The notes under the pieces: model-generated | Seen by the model: only the letters and a program-made list of their open reading frames with translations | What the model was told of the DNA's origin: nothing | The model's database searches: none | In this document: in pieces, positions 14,363 to 22,490 of the stretch | Position numbering within the stretch: the first letter of the stretch is position 1 | How the letters are laid out: every line of letters starts with the position of its first letter | Position numbers and translations under genes: made by a program | From: CAZLIC01 sp964559535 | GTDB taxonomy: Bacteria; Pseudomonadota; Alphaproteobacteria; Rhodobacterales; Rhodobacteraceae | NCBI GenBank assembly: GCA_964559535.1 | Contig: CAZLIC010000040.1 | Location: 1-35,107, forward strand | Reading direction: 5' to 3' | DNA: 35,107 bases

Positions 14363-16885
14363 ATGCCTTTGCCGCCTGCGGACACGGACGCTTCTTCGGA
14401 CTGGTCGGCCCTGCTTGGCCAGGTTCTGGCCGATCCGCAGGCGAAGGCCGCCTTCGAGCGCGCCGCGGCCGAGGTCCTGCCCGCCGCGGCCGGTGCAGGC
14501 CCCGGAAACGCGGCGCAGACATTGGGACAGGTGGTCGCCCGCGCTGCCGAGCGGTTTGATGCGCCGCTGCAGGCGCGCCTTTCGGCGCTGCTGTGCCCGC
14601 CCGTGGCTGCACCGCGGCCGGACGGGTTCCGCACCGTCTCGGGCCAGTTGCCCCGGCTTGATCCGCAGGGCCAGCCCGGCGTTTCGCTGGTCAGCTGCTG
14701 CAAGAACCGCAATGCCAACCTTGTGCAGGCGATCCGCAGCTGGCTGCCGCATGATACGATCACCGAGATCGTGCTGGTTGACTGGTCCAGCGCCGAAAGA
14801 GTGGCGGAAACGCTGGACGCCGCGGGCATTGCGGACCCGCGCATTCGCATCCTGCGGGTCGAGGGCGAGAGGCACTGGATCCTTTCGCATGCCTTCAACG
14901 CGGGGTTCCGGGCCGCATCCTGCCGCCACATCCTGAAGGCCGATGCGGATATCGTGCTGGCGCCCGGCTTCTTTCACGCCAACCCGCTGCCCGAGGACGG
15001 CTTCGTGGCCGGCAACTGGCGCACCGCGGGTGACGGGCAGGCCTATGTGAACGGTTTCTTCCTGGCGCCGCGGGCGACACTGGCAGCGGTTGGCGGTTTC
15101 AACGAACACATCCGCAGCTATGGCTGGGACGACGAAGACCTGTACGACCGCCTGGTGCTGGCGCGCTTTCGCCGCATCGACGTGGCGCCGGGCACGGTGG
15201 CGCATCTGGACCATGACGATGCCCAGCGGATGGGCGACGTGGCGCCGGGCGAGGGCATGTCGGTGGCCGAGGCGGCGATGGCCAGCCCGCAGTTCCTGAT
15301 CCGGCAGAACCGGTTCATCGCCCATGTGATGCCCGCATGGAGCGGTGCCAGCGAGCCGATCCCGTTTGACATCCTGGATGTCACCGGCGCCACCCTGACG
15401 CTGAAGCGCACCGCGCGGGACCCCAGCGCCGTGCCCGGGCATGTGATGGCCGATGCGCAACGCTATGCGCTGGCGGAGGTGTTGTCGTGGAAGCTGGGCA
15501 AGGACCTGTTCCTGCTGGCACCCGAGGTCGCCCGGGACCTGATGGCGCTGCCTGCGGGCAAGCTGACGCGGTTTGATATCCTGCTGGCCCTGCGGGGGCG
15601 GATGGATATCGTGCGCAAGCCGGGCCGCTATCTGCTGTTGCGCTGCGACGACGCGGTTCTGACCAGCCCCGATGGCACCACGCTGGCGGTTCTGAAGGAC
15701 CTGGTGCAAAGGGCCGAGGCTGCGGGGATGCGGCCGGTGTTCATGACCCGGCTGAGAGGCCTGCCCGCAGCGGTGCGCGAGGCCTGCGGCGAGGTTCCCC
15801 ACGTGGACAGCGTGGCGGGCGCAGGGGCGGTGACCAACGTGATGCGGCGCCTGTTGTACGAAAACCAGTTGCCCGAAGGTGGCGGCCTTCTGGGCATTGC
15901 CGTGACTGCAGACGTGATTGACCGCATGCAGGGGCTGGCGCAGCGCCATCCCTTGCCGCCGCGAAGGGAAAACACGGCAGAGCCCGACCTTGCCGACGCG
16001 GAGGTGCCCGTTGCGGCCCCGCTGGTTGCCCCTGCACGGCGGGGCAGGCTGTTCATCGATGCGCAGCACGGCCTTGGCAACCGCCTGCGCGCCATAGCCT
16101 CGGCCGGGGCCATTGCCGCGGCGACCGGACAGGAACTGGTGGTGGTGTGGCAGTCGGATGACCACTGCGACTGCCGCATGGCCGACCTGTTTGACTACCC
16201 CGGCGCCGTGATCGAAGAGCGGTTCATGGATCGTGCCGCGCAGGACGGGCAGCGCTTGTTCAACTACATGCCGCACGAACCCGGCGCGCAGAAAGACGCG
16301 ATGATCGACGTGCCGCCGGGCGCGGATGCCTATGTCCGCTCGGCCTTCGTGCTGCGCCACCCGGCCTCGACCCCGGAAAGCGAGAATGCCTTCCTTCGGG
16401 CGCTGGTCCCGGTGGGCACCGTGCGCGACCTTGTCCGGTCGGTGCGGCCGCGGAACGACGTGGCCGTGCATGTGCGGATGGAGGGGGGCCGGGCGGCGCA
16501 TCACCTGCCCTATGAACGGCCCGACAACTGGACGCCCGAGGACCATGCGCTGATCGAGTTCTGGCGGGGCAAGAGCCATTATTCGGCCTTTGCCAAGCGG
16601 TTGGACGCGCTGATTGCATCGGGCGAGGTCCGCACCATCTTTCTTGCCGCCGACGCACCCGAGGCTTATGCCGCCTTCGCCCAGCGCTACCGGCGCAAGG
16701 TCGCCTTCCTGGAGCGCGCGGTCTACGACCGGTCGGCCGACCAGTTGCGCTATGCGCTGGCGGACGCGATCCTGCTGTCGCAGGCGCCAAGGCTGCTGGC
16801 GAGCAACTGGAGCTCGTTCTCGGAGCTGGCCATGCGGCTGGCACCGCAGCGGCAGGTGGCCGAGATGAGCGGGCGGGATTTCTAG
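14363..16885 (+). CDS. Bifunctional GT2 glycosyltransferase / fucosyltransferase-like protein
   Basis: An 840-residue cytosolic protein with two transferase-like ends. Residues 107-300 are a GT2-type GT-A domain: SLVSCCKNRN, the metal-binding D194-A-D196 in LKADADIVL, and GGFNEHIRSYGWDDEDLYDR (244-263), the acceptor motif of chondroitin-polymerase and galactosyltransferase-type enzymes. Residues 560-840 resemble GDP-fucose-type transferases (NodZ/GT23-like): DAQHGLGNRLRAIASA (566-581), VHVRMEGG (702-709) and SNWSSFSELA (814-823). The 260 residues between are unassigned. ATG 14363 follows AGGAACAAG; an upstream TTG at 14303 is less likely. It is followed one base later by a sulfotransferase gene, suggesting synthesis of a sulfated sugar chain. 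Donor and acceptor are unknown. Confidence 0.78.
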   Translation: MPLPPADTDASSDWSALLGQVLADPQAKAAFERAAAEVLPAAAGAGPGNAAQTLGQVVARAAERFDAPLQARLSALLCPPVAAPRPDGFRTVSGQLPRLDPQGQPGVSLVSCCKNRNANLVQAIRSWLPHDTITEIVLVDWSSAERVAETLDAAGIADPRIRILRVEGERHWILSHAFNAGFRAASCRHILKADADIVLAPGFFHANPLPEDGFVAGNWRTAGDGQAYVNGFFLAPRATLAAVGGFNEHIRSYGWDDEDLYDRLVLARFRRIDVAPGTVAHLDHDDAQRMGDVAPGEGMSVAEAAMASPQFLIRQNRFIAHVMPAWSGASEPIPFDILDVTGATLTLKRTARDPSAVPGHVMADAQRYALAEVLSWKLGKDLFLLAPEVARDLMALPAGKLTRFDILLALRGRMDIVRKPGRYLLLRCDDAVLTSPDGTTLAVLKDLVQRAEAAGMRPVFMTRLRGLPAAVREACGEVPHVDSVAGAGAVTNVMRRLLYENQLPEGGGLLGIAVTADVIDRMQGLAQRHPLPPRRENTAEPDLADAEVPVAAPLVAPARRGRLFIDAQHGLGNRLRAIASAGAIAAATGQELVVVWQSDDHCDCRMADLFDYPGAVIEERFMDRAAQDGQRLFNYMPHEPGAQKDAMIDVPPGADAYVRSAFVLRHPASTPESENAFLRALVPVGTVRDLVRSVRPRNDVAVHVRMEGGRAAHHLPYERPDNWTPEDHALIEFWRGKSHYSAFAKRLDALIASGEVRTIFLAADAPEAYAAFAQRYRRKVAFLERAVYDRSADQLRYALADAILLSQAPRLLASNWSSFSELAMRLAPQRQVAEMSGRDF

Positions 16886-16886
16886 G

Positions 16887-17549
16887 GTGCGGGCGATCCT
16901 GTCACGCGGGCTGGTTGCCATTTCCAAGCCGCGCTGCGGGTCAACCAGTGTGCGGCGGATGCTGGACAGGTTCGTTGACCCTGCCCGCGGGGACATTGCG
17001 GTTGACCGGGCGGGCACCATTCCGGGGTTGCATCCGCACATCACGGCCCCTGCCTTGCGCAAGGCGCTGGCCGACCGCGGCATCGACCTTGCCGGGGTCA
17101 CCTTCATTGTGACGATCCGGCATCCGGTTGACCTTCTGTGGTCGTACTACAAGTTCTTCAAGCCCGATGCCGCGGGCAGGTACAGCTTTTCGGACCAGTG
17201 GCAGGGCAGCATCGGCATGACCTTCGAGGCATGGCTTCTGCGCGGGCGTCTGGGCACGAATCCGGCCTGGGCGGCACTGGCGCCTGCCTGGATATCGGGG
17301 CAGGATCTGTCGTCTCTGAGTCTGGAATACCGTGCCATGACACGGGACGGCACGCTTGCCGTGGACAAGGTGTTCGAGCTGGAACGGCTGGACGAGATGG
17401 CCGCTTGGCTGGCCGGTTACCTGGGGGCAAAGGTCGGCAGCCGACACAAGAACACATCAACGGCCGAACCCGCACCGCGGCTGGGGGCCGAATGTCTGGA
17501 AAGGGTCAGGGCGATGTTTCCCTATGAATCGGCACATTATGGGGTCTAG
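16887..17549 (+). CDS. Sulfotransferase family protein (short type)
   Basis: A 220-residue protein with the two PAPS-binding signatures of sulfotransferases: a 5'-phosphosulfate loop, SKPRCGSTS (residues 13-21), and a 3'-phosphate site, RHPVDLLWSYY (78-88). GTG 16887 is required as start because the first later ATG would remove the PAPS loop; it lies one base after the glycosyltransferase stop. The protein is shorter than many family members. It would transfer sulfate from PAPS to a hydroxyl group, probably on the product of the preceding glycosyltransferase. It overlaps the next sulfotransferase gene in another frame. It has little similarity to the three other sulfotransferases in the window beyond the PAPS motifs. 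Confidence 0.82.
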   Translation: MRAILSRGLVAISKPRCGSTSVRRMLDRFVDPARGDIAVDRAGTIPGLHPHITAPALRKALADRGIDLAGVTFIVTIRHPVDLLWSYYKFFKPDAAGRYSFSDQWQGSIGMTFEAWLLRGRLGTNPAWAALAPAWISGQDLSSLSLEYRAMTRDGTLAVDKVFELERLDEMAAWLAGYLGAKVGSRHKNTSTAEPAPRLGAECLERVRAMFPYESAHYGV

Positions 17550-18375
17550 GGCGCGCAAGTCCGGTGGCGGGGAGCAGGCACCGGTTGCGGGCGGGCGTCC
17601 TGCCCGCAGCTATCGCAACTTCATCCTCGACAGCCGTCGGCGGTTCATCTTTGCCTATGTGCCGAAGGTGGCCTGCACCAACTGGAAGTCGGTGATGCGC
17701 CATCTGGCCGGACATGCCGACTACCTGGACAACGGGAAGGCGCATGACAAGGTGAACGGCGGCCTGCACTACCTGGATCTTTCGGGGCCCGAGGCCGAGC
17801 TGTTGCAGGACCCGTCGGTCGCGAAGTTCGCCGTCGTGCGCAATCCCTACACGCGCACCCTGTCGGCCTATCTGAACAAGGTGGTGTCCGGCCTGTCGCC
17901 CACAGGGGTGCCCGAGGGAACCGGGTACTTCGCCGATGTGGTCCGCGCGATCGAGGCCTTCCGGCAGGACCAGCTTGGCCAGACCCATGCGCGCATCGAT
18001 TTCGAGGTGTTCCTGCTGTGGCTGCGTTCTTACGGCAAGGTGAAGGACGGGTTCGGCCACTTCCGGCTGGACGAGCACTGGCAGTCCCAGTCCGTCCTGC
18101 TGCGGCACCCCGAGGTGCGCTTTGACATCCTCGGTCGGTTCGAGACCCTGGCGCAGGATGCGCCGCGGCTGTTGCGGGCGATGGGCGCCGAGATTCCGTT
18201 TCCGTCGCAGGGTGACGTGAAGTTCCGGCCGACGGGGGCTGACGGCCGGCTGGCGTCCTATCTGACGCCGCGGTGCTGCCGCCTGATCAACAAGCAGTTT
18301 GCCGAGGATTTCGCCCACTACGGCTATGAGATGCGGCGGCCAAATTCCTGCGGCCCGGTCGACGGCAGCGCCTAG
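17524..18375 (+). CDS. Carbohydrate sulfotransferase-like protein (Sulfotransfer_2 type)
   Basis: A 283-residue protein resembling the HNK-1/chondroitin sulfotransferase branch. The PAPS loop is VPKVACTNWK (residues 46-55) and the 3'-phosphate site is RNPYTRTLSAYLNK (106-119), both diagnostic. Later segments FGHFRLDEHWQSQS and FDILGRFETL are also typical of this branch. Two starts are possible, ATG 17524 or ATG 17539; both overlap the end of the previous gene (26 or 11 bases), indicating translational coupling. No signal peptide or membrane anchor is seen, so it should act in the cytosol, unlike the Golgi homologues of animals. It ends seven bases from the convergent fdsD stop. Confidence 0.85.
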   Translation: MNRHIMGSRARKSGGGEQAPVAGGRPARSYRNFILDSRRRFIFAYVPKVACTNWKSVMRHLAGHADYLDNGKAHDKVNGGLHYLDLSGPEAELLQDPSVAKFAVVRNPYTRTLSAYLNKVVSGLSPTGVPEGTGYFADVVRAIEAFRQDQLGQTHARIDFEVFLLWLRSYGKVKDGFGHFRLDEHWQSQSVLLRHPEVRFDILGRFETLAQDAPRLLRAMGAEIPFPSQGDVKFRPTGADGRLASYLTPRCCRLINKQFAEDFAHYGYEMRRPNSCGPVDGSA

Positions 18376-18382
18376 CCGCGCG

Positions 18383-18607
18383 TCAGGCCATTTCCACCGG
18401 GCGGCGGATCATCGGGGCGGCCTGCATCACCAGGGGATGCAGGCCGTCGCCGCCCGCAGCGATGTGGGCAAAAAGCTGAAGGCGCATCCGCGGTTCCCAA
18501 TAGTCGGAAATGTGCAAGGCGACACCTTCGGCGGCCTTGTCGGCGGGGCGGCTGGCCATGAAAAGGGCAATCTGGTTCGCCATGTGGACCATCTTGTCAG
18601 GCGACAT
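18383..18607 (-). CDS. fdsD: Formate dehydrogenase delta subunit
   Basis: A 74-residue protein matching FdsD: MSPDKMVHMANQIALF at the start, SRPADKAAEGVALHISDYWEPRMR split across the middle, and a C-terminal helix. FdsD is a small subunit needed for assembly or activity of the molybdenum formate dehydrogenase. It is the last gene of the operon; its start overlaps the fdhD end by 11 bases. Confidence 0.92.
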   Translation of the reverse strand: MSPDKMVHMANQIALFMASRPADKAAEGVALHISDYWEPRMRLQLFAHIAAGGDGLHPLVMQAAPMIRRPVEMA

Positions 18608-19403
18608 GGGCGCTCTCCTTGCCGGTGATGCGGTGGGGATGGGTGAAGGTTTCGAACCGGTCGGGGCGGGCCAGCGCGACCACGGTCAGACCCGCCGCCT
18701 GTGCCACGTCTAAGGCGGCCGCGGTTGGGGCCGAGGCGGCCACCAGCACCGGCGCGCGCATCGCCACGGCCTTCTGCACCATGTCGACCGACACGCGCGA
18801 GGTGATGACGATGGCACCATCGGCGGCCGTCTTGCCCATGCGCACCAAGGCTCCGGCCAGCTTGTCCAGCGCGTTGTGCCGCCCCACATCCTCGCGCACG
18901 GCCACGAAGCCGTGGCCGGGGCGCCAGAACCCGGCGGCATGGGCGGCGCGGGTGGCGTCGTGCAGGGGCTGGTGAGCGGGCAGGGCTGCCATCGCGGCCA
19001 TGACCTGGGGGCCGGGCAAGGCGAAGGACGACGGCGGCAGCGGGTCCGGCGCGCGCACGGCCTCTTCAAGGCTTTCGATGCCGCACAATCCGCAACCAAC
19101 AGGTCCTGCCATGGCGCGCCGACGGGCGGCAATTCGACCTGCGGCGGTTTCCGCCAGCCAGATCTGCAGGTCGATGCCGCGGGGGGTTTCCACGACCTCG
19201 ATCGTCTCGATCTCGGCGGGGTTGGCCAGCCCTTCGGTCTGGGTAAAGCCATAGGCGAAGTCCTGCAGGTCGGCCGGGGTGGCCATCATCACCGCCTGGG
19301 TCGAACCGTTGTAGCTGATCGCCACGCCGCATTCCTCGGGCAGGGCACGCAGCATGCTGCCACCCCCGGAAAACCATGCCCGGTGCGACCGGCGGGTGTC
19401 CAT
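18597..19403 (-). CDS. fdhD: Formate dehydrogenase accessory sulfurtransferase FdhD/FdsC
   Basis: A 268-residue protein that transfers sulfur from a cysteine desulfurase to the molybdenum cofactor before its insertion into formate dehydrogenase. The functional CxxC is C104-G-L-C107, and DVGRHNALDK and ITSRVSVDMVQKA are conserved FdhD segments that line the cofactor-binding groove. In R. capsulatus this gene is called fdsC. The start ATG overlaps the fdsA stop as TGATG, and the end overlaps fdsD by 11 bases. Long open frames continue upstream of the start but lie inside fdsA. Confidence 0.94.
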   Translation of the reverse strand: MDTRRSHRAWFSGGGSMLRALPEECGVAISYNGSTQAVMMATPADLQDFAYGFTQTEGLANPAEIETIEVVETPRGIDLQIWLAETAAGRIAARRRAMAGPVGCGLCGIESLEEAVRAPDPLPPSSFALPGPQVMAAMAALPAHQPLHDATRAAHAAGFWRPGHGFVAVREDVGRHNALDKLAGALVRMGKTAADGAIVITSRVSVDMVQKAVAMRAPVLVAASAPTAAALDVAQAAGLTVVALARPDRFETFTHPHRITGKESAHVA

Positions 19404-22279
19404 CACTCGGCCGCGGCGATGCGGCGCGACCGGTGCGCGAAGGCGTCGTAGTCCTTCTGCCACTCGGTCGGCCCGTTGGTGGGCGACACCTGCACCGCCG
19501 TCACCTTGTATTCCGGGCAGTTCGTCGCCCAGTCGGAATAGTCGGTGGTCACCACGTTCACCTGCGCGTCGGCGTGGTGGAAGGTGGTGTAGACGACGCC
19601 GGGCGCCACACGGTCGGTCACCTTGGCGCGCAGGGCGGTTTCGCCCTTGCGGCTGGCGAGCTTCACCATCTCGCCATCGCGCACGCCGCGGACCTCGGCG
19701 TCGTGCGGGTGGATTTCCAGCACATCCTCGGCATGCCAGACGGTGTTCGCCGTGCGCAGCGTTTGCGCGCCGACGTTGTACTGGCTGAGTATCCGTCCGG
19801 TGGTCAGCAAGAGCGGGAAGCGCGGGCCGGTACGCTCTTCGGTGGCCACGTACTCGGTGCGGATGAACTTGCCGCGTCCGCGCACGAAGCCGTCCACATG
19901 CATCAGCGGCGTGCCTTCCGGCGCCTTTTCGTTGCAGGGCCACTGCACCGAGCCCATGGTTTCCAGCTTTTCATAGCTGACACCCGCGAAAGACGGCGTG
20001 GTCATGGCGATTTCTTCCATGATCTGAACCGGATGCGTGTAGGTCCAGCCCGCGCCCAGGGCGTTTGCCAGCATCTGGGTGATCTCCCAGTCGGCATGGC
20101 CGTTGCGGGGCGCCATCACCTTGCGCACGCGGTTGATGCGGCGTTCGGCGTTGGTGAAGGTGCCGTCCTTTTCCAGGAAGGTCGAGCCGGGCAGGAAGAC
20201 ATGGGCGTAGTTCGCGGTTTCGTTCAGGAACAGGTCGTGGACGATCACGCAGTCCATCGCCGCAAGGCCCGCCGAGACGTGCTTGGTGTCGGGGTCGGAC
20301 TGCAGGATGTCCTCGCCCTGGATGTAGATGCCCTTGAACGTGCCTTCGACGGCGGCATCCAGCATGTTGGGAATGCGCAGGCCGGGTTCGGGGTCAATCT
20401 TCACGCCCCACAGGTCTTCGAACACGGCGCGGGCGGCATCGGTCTTCACATGGCGGTAGCCGGGCAGTTCGTGCGGGAACGAGCCCATGTCGCACGAGCC
20501 TTGCACGTTGTTCTGCCCGCGCAGCGGGTTCACGCCCACGCCGGGCCGCCCGATGTTGCCGGTGAGCATGGCCAGGTTGGCGATGCCGATGACGGTGGTG
20601 GACCCCTGCGAATGCTCGGTCACGCCAAGGCCGTAGTAGATGGCGCCGTTGCCGCCCTTGGCAAACAGCCGCGCTGCGGCGCGCAGTTCGGCGGCGGGAA
20701 CGCCGGTCAGCAGTTCCGTCGCCTCGGGCGAATGGCGCGGGTCGGCAACGAACTCGGCATAGTCCTGGAATTCATCCCAGTCGCAGCGGTCGCGGATGAA
20801 GTCTTCGGCGTACAGCCCTTCGGTGACGATGGCATGCGCCAGCGCGGTGACAACGGCCACGTTGGTGCCGGGCTGCAGTTGCAGGTGGTGCGATGCCTTG
20901 ATGTGCGCGGTCTTCACCAGATCAATCCGCCGCGGGTCGATCACGATAAGCTTGGCGCCCGCGCGCAACCGCTTCTTCAGGCGGCTGGCGAACACCGGGT
21001 GGCCATCGGTCGGGTTGGCGCCGATGACGATGACGACATCGGTGTGTTCGACCGAGTCGAAATCCTGCGTGCCGGCCGAAGTTCCGAAGGTCTGGCCCAG
21101 GCCATAGCCTGTGGGCGAATGGCAGACGCGGGCGCAGGTGTCGGTATTGTTGTTGCGGAAGACGGCGCGCGTCAGCTTCTGCACGAGGTAGGTTTCCTCG
21201 TTGGTGCAGCGGGACGAGGTGATGACGCCGACCGACTGCCGCCCGTACTGCGCCTGGATCGCCTTCAGGCGGCGGGCCGAGAATTCCATCGCCTCGGCCC
21301 AGGTCACTTCCTGCCAGGGGTCGTTGATCGAATCGCGGATCATCGGCTTCAGGATGCGGTCCTGATGCTGGGCATAGCCCCAGGCAAAGCGGCCCTTCAC
21401 GCAGGAATGGCCGCGGTTGGCCTTGCCGTGCTTGTAGGGCGTCATGCGCACCAGCTCATCGCCGCGCATCTCGGCCTTGAAGCTGCAGCCCACGCCGCAA
21501 TAGGCGCAGGTGGTGACAACGCTGCGTTCAGGCGTGCCGATCTCGATGACCGACTTTTCCTGCAAGGTGGCCGTGGGGCAGGCCTGCACGCAGGCGCCGC
21601 AGGAAACGCAGTCGGACGACAGGGCGGTGTCGGTTTTCGCACCGAAGGACACGCGGCTGTCAAAGCCGCGGCCCTCGATCGTCAACGCAAAAGTGCCCTG
21701 CACCTCTTCGCAGGCCCGCACGCAGCGCGAGCACACGATGCACTTCGACGGGTCATAGCTGAAATAGGGGTTCGAGTCGTCCTTGGGCAGCCACTGCGGA
21801 TTGGCTTCGCCGCTGGTGTTCTTCGCCTTGAAATGCGTCTCGACCGCTTCGTACCGCACGTCGCGCAGGCCCACGGCGCCGGCCATGTCCTGCAGCTCGC
21901 AGTCGCCGTTGGCGCTGCAGGTCAGGCAGTCCAGCGGGTGATCGCTGATGTACAGTTCCATCACGCCGCGGCGCAGTTGCTTCAGCTTGGCGTTCTGCGT
22001 GTGGACCTTGATCCCCGGCGCCACGGGGGTGGTGCAGGACGCGGGCGTGCCGTTCCGCCCCTCGATCTCGACCAGGCACAGGCGGCAGGACCCGAACGCC
22101 TCGACGCTGTCGGTGGCGCACAGCTTGGGCACCGTGATGCCCGCCTCTTTGGCCGCGCGCATGATGCTGGTGCCTTCGGGCACGGTCACGTCAAAGCCGT
22201 CAATGGTCAGCGTGACCATGGTCTTGAACTTGGCGGCGGGGGTGCCCCAATCGGCATCGGGAAGGATGAAGTCTTTCAT
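19403..22279 (-). CDS. fdsA: NAD-dependent formate dehydrogenase alpha subunit (Mo-bisPGD)
   Basis: A 958-residue catalytic subunit that oxidises formate to CO2. The N-terminus is a [2Fe-2S] ferredoxin domain (C54, C65, C68, C82), then a His-Cys3-type cluster segment (residues 114-127), two [4Fe-4S] ferredoxin motifs (CIVCSRCVRAC from 180, CVSCGACVQAC from 224), and the molybdopterin domain with its own cluster (CAYCGVGC from 258). The molybdenum ligand is C386 followed by H387 in TCARVCHSP. Cysteine rather than selenocysteine is used. Start MKDFILPDAD lies one base after the DUF4287-like gene. Electrons pass through these clusters to FdsB/FdsG and NAD+. Confidence 0.97.
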   Translation of the reverse strand: MKDFILPDADWGTPAAKFKTMVTLTIDGFDVTVPEGTSIMRAAKEAGITVPKLCATDSVEAFGSCRLCLVEIEGRNGTPASCTTPVAPGIKVHTQNAKLKQLRRGVMELYISDHPLDCLTCSANGDCELQDMAGAVGLRDVRYEAVETHFKAKNTSGEANPQWLPKDDSNPYFSYDPSKCIVCSRCVRACEEVQGTFALTIEGRGFDSRVSFGAKTDTALSSDCVSCGACVQACPTATLQEKSVIEIGTPERSVVTTCAYCGVGCSFKAEMRGDELVRMTPYKHGKANRGHSCVKGRFAWGYAQHQDRILKPMIRDSINDPWQEVTWAEAMEFSARRLKAIQAQYGRQSVGVITSSRCTNEETYLVQKLTRAVFRNNNTDTCARVCHSPTGYGLGQTFGTSAGTQDFDSVEHTDVVIVIGANPTDGHPVFASRLKKRLRAGAKLIVIDPRRIDLVKTAHIKASHHLQLQPGTNVAVVTALAHAIVTEGLYAEDFIRDRCDWDEFQDYAEFVADPRHSPEATELLTGVPAAELRAAARLFAKGGNGAIYYGLGVTEHSQGSTTVIGIANLAMLTGNIGRPGVGVNPLRGQNNVQGSCDMGSFPHELPGYRHVKTDAARAVFEDLWGVKIDPEPGLRIPNMLDAAVEGTFKGIYIQGEDILQSDPDTKHVSAGLAAMDCVIVHDLFLNETANYAHVFLPGSTFLEKDGTFTNAERRINRVRKVMAPRNGHADWEITQMLANALGAGWTYTHPVQIMEEIAMTTPSFAGVSYEKLETMGSVQWPCNEKAPEGTPLMHVDGFVRGRGKFIRTEYVATEERTGPRFPLLLTTGRILSQYNVGAQTLRTANTVWHAEDVLEIHPHDAEVRGVRDGEMVKLASRKGETALRAKVTDRVAPGVVYTTFHHADAQVNVVTTDYSDWATNCPEYKVTAVQVSPTNGPTEWQKDYDAFAHRSRRIAAAE

Positions 22280-22280
22280 T

Positions 22281-22490
22281 TCAGGCACCTTTCCGGGCAA
22301 GGGCGTGGGCCGCCAGCGCGTTGGCATGGCCATGGCCGATCTTGTGCGTGTCCTTGAGCCAGGCCACGAGTTCCATGTGCTTCATATCCGTCTGCGTCGC
22401 GACCAGCGCCAGCCAGTGTGACACCGGCAGGCCATAGGCCTTTTCAATGGAGGGAAAGTACGAGGCAGGACCCTTCACTGTTTCGGTCAT
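22281..22490 (-). CDS. Small DUF4287-like protein inside the formate dehydrogenase operon
   Basis: A 69-residue protein starting MTETVKGPASYFPSIEKAYG and containing MKHMELVAWLKDTHKIGHGHANALAAH, a pattern I associate with the DUF4287 family (small helical domain ending in GHGHANA). Function is unknown. Its ATG overlaps the fdsB stop as ATGA, and its stop is one base from the fdsA ATG, so it is translated as part of the operon. This suggests a link to formate dehydrogenase assembly, stability or regulation, but nothing in the protein itself shows this. No cysteine or metal motif is present apart from the histidines near the C-terminus. Confidence 0.82.
   Translation of the reverse strand: MTETVKGPASYFPSIEKAYGLPVSHWLALVATQTDMKHMELVAWLKDTHKIGHGHANALAAHALARKGA

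Noticed and set aside
14306..17107. Open frame of over 900 codons opposite the GT2/fucosyltransferase gene
   Set aside because: Same antisense artefact; low-complexity His/Arg/Gln composition and it runs across two real genes.
19376..22357. Open frame of nearly 1000 codons opposite fdsA
   Set aside because: It is an antisense product of strong G/C third-position bias in fdsA. Its translation is rich in His, Arg, Gly and Ala with no domain, and fdsA itself is unmistakable.
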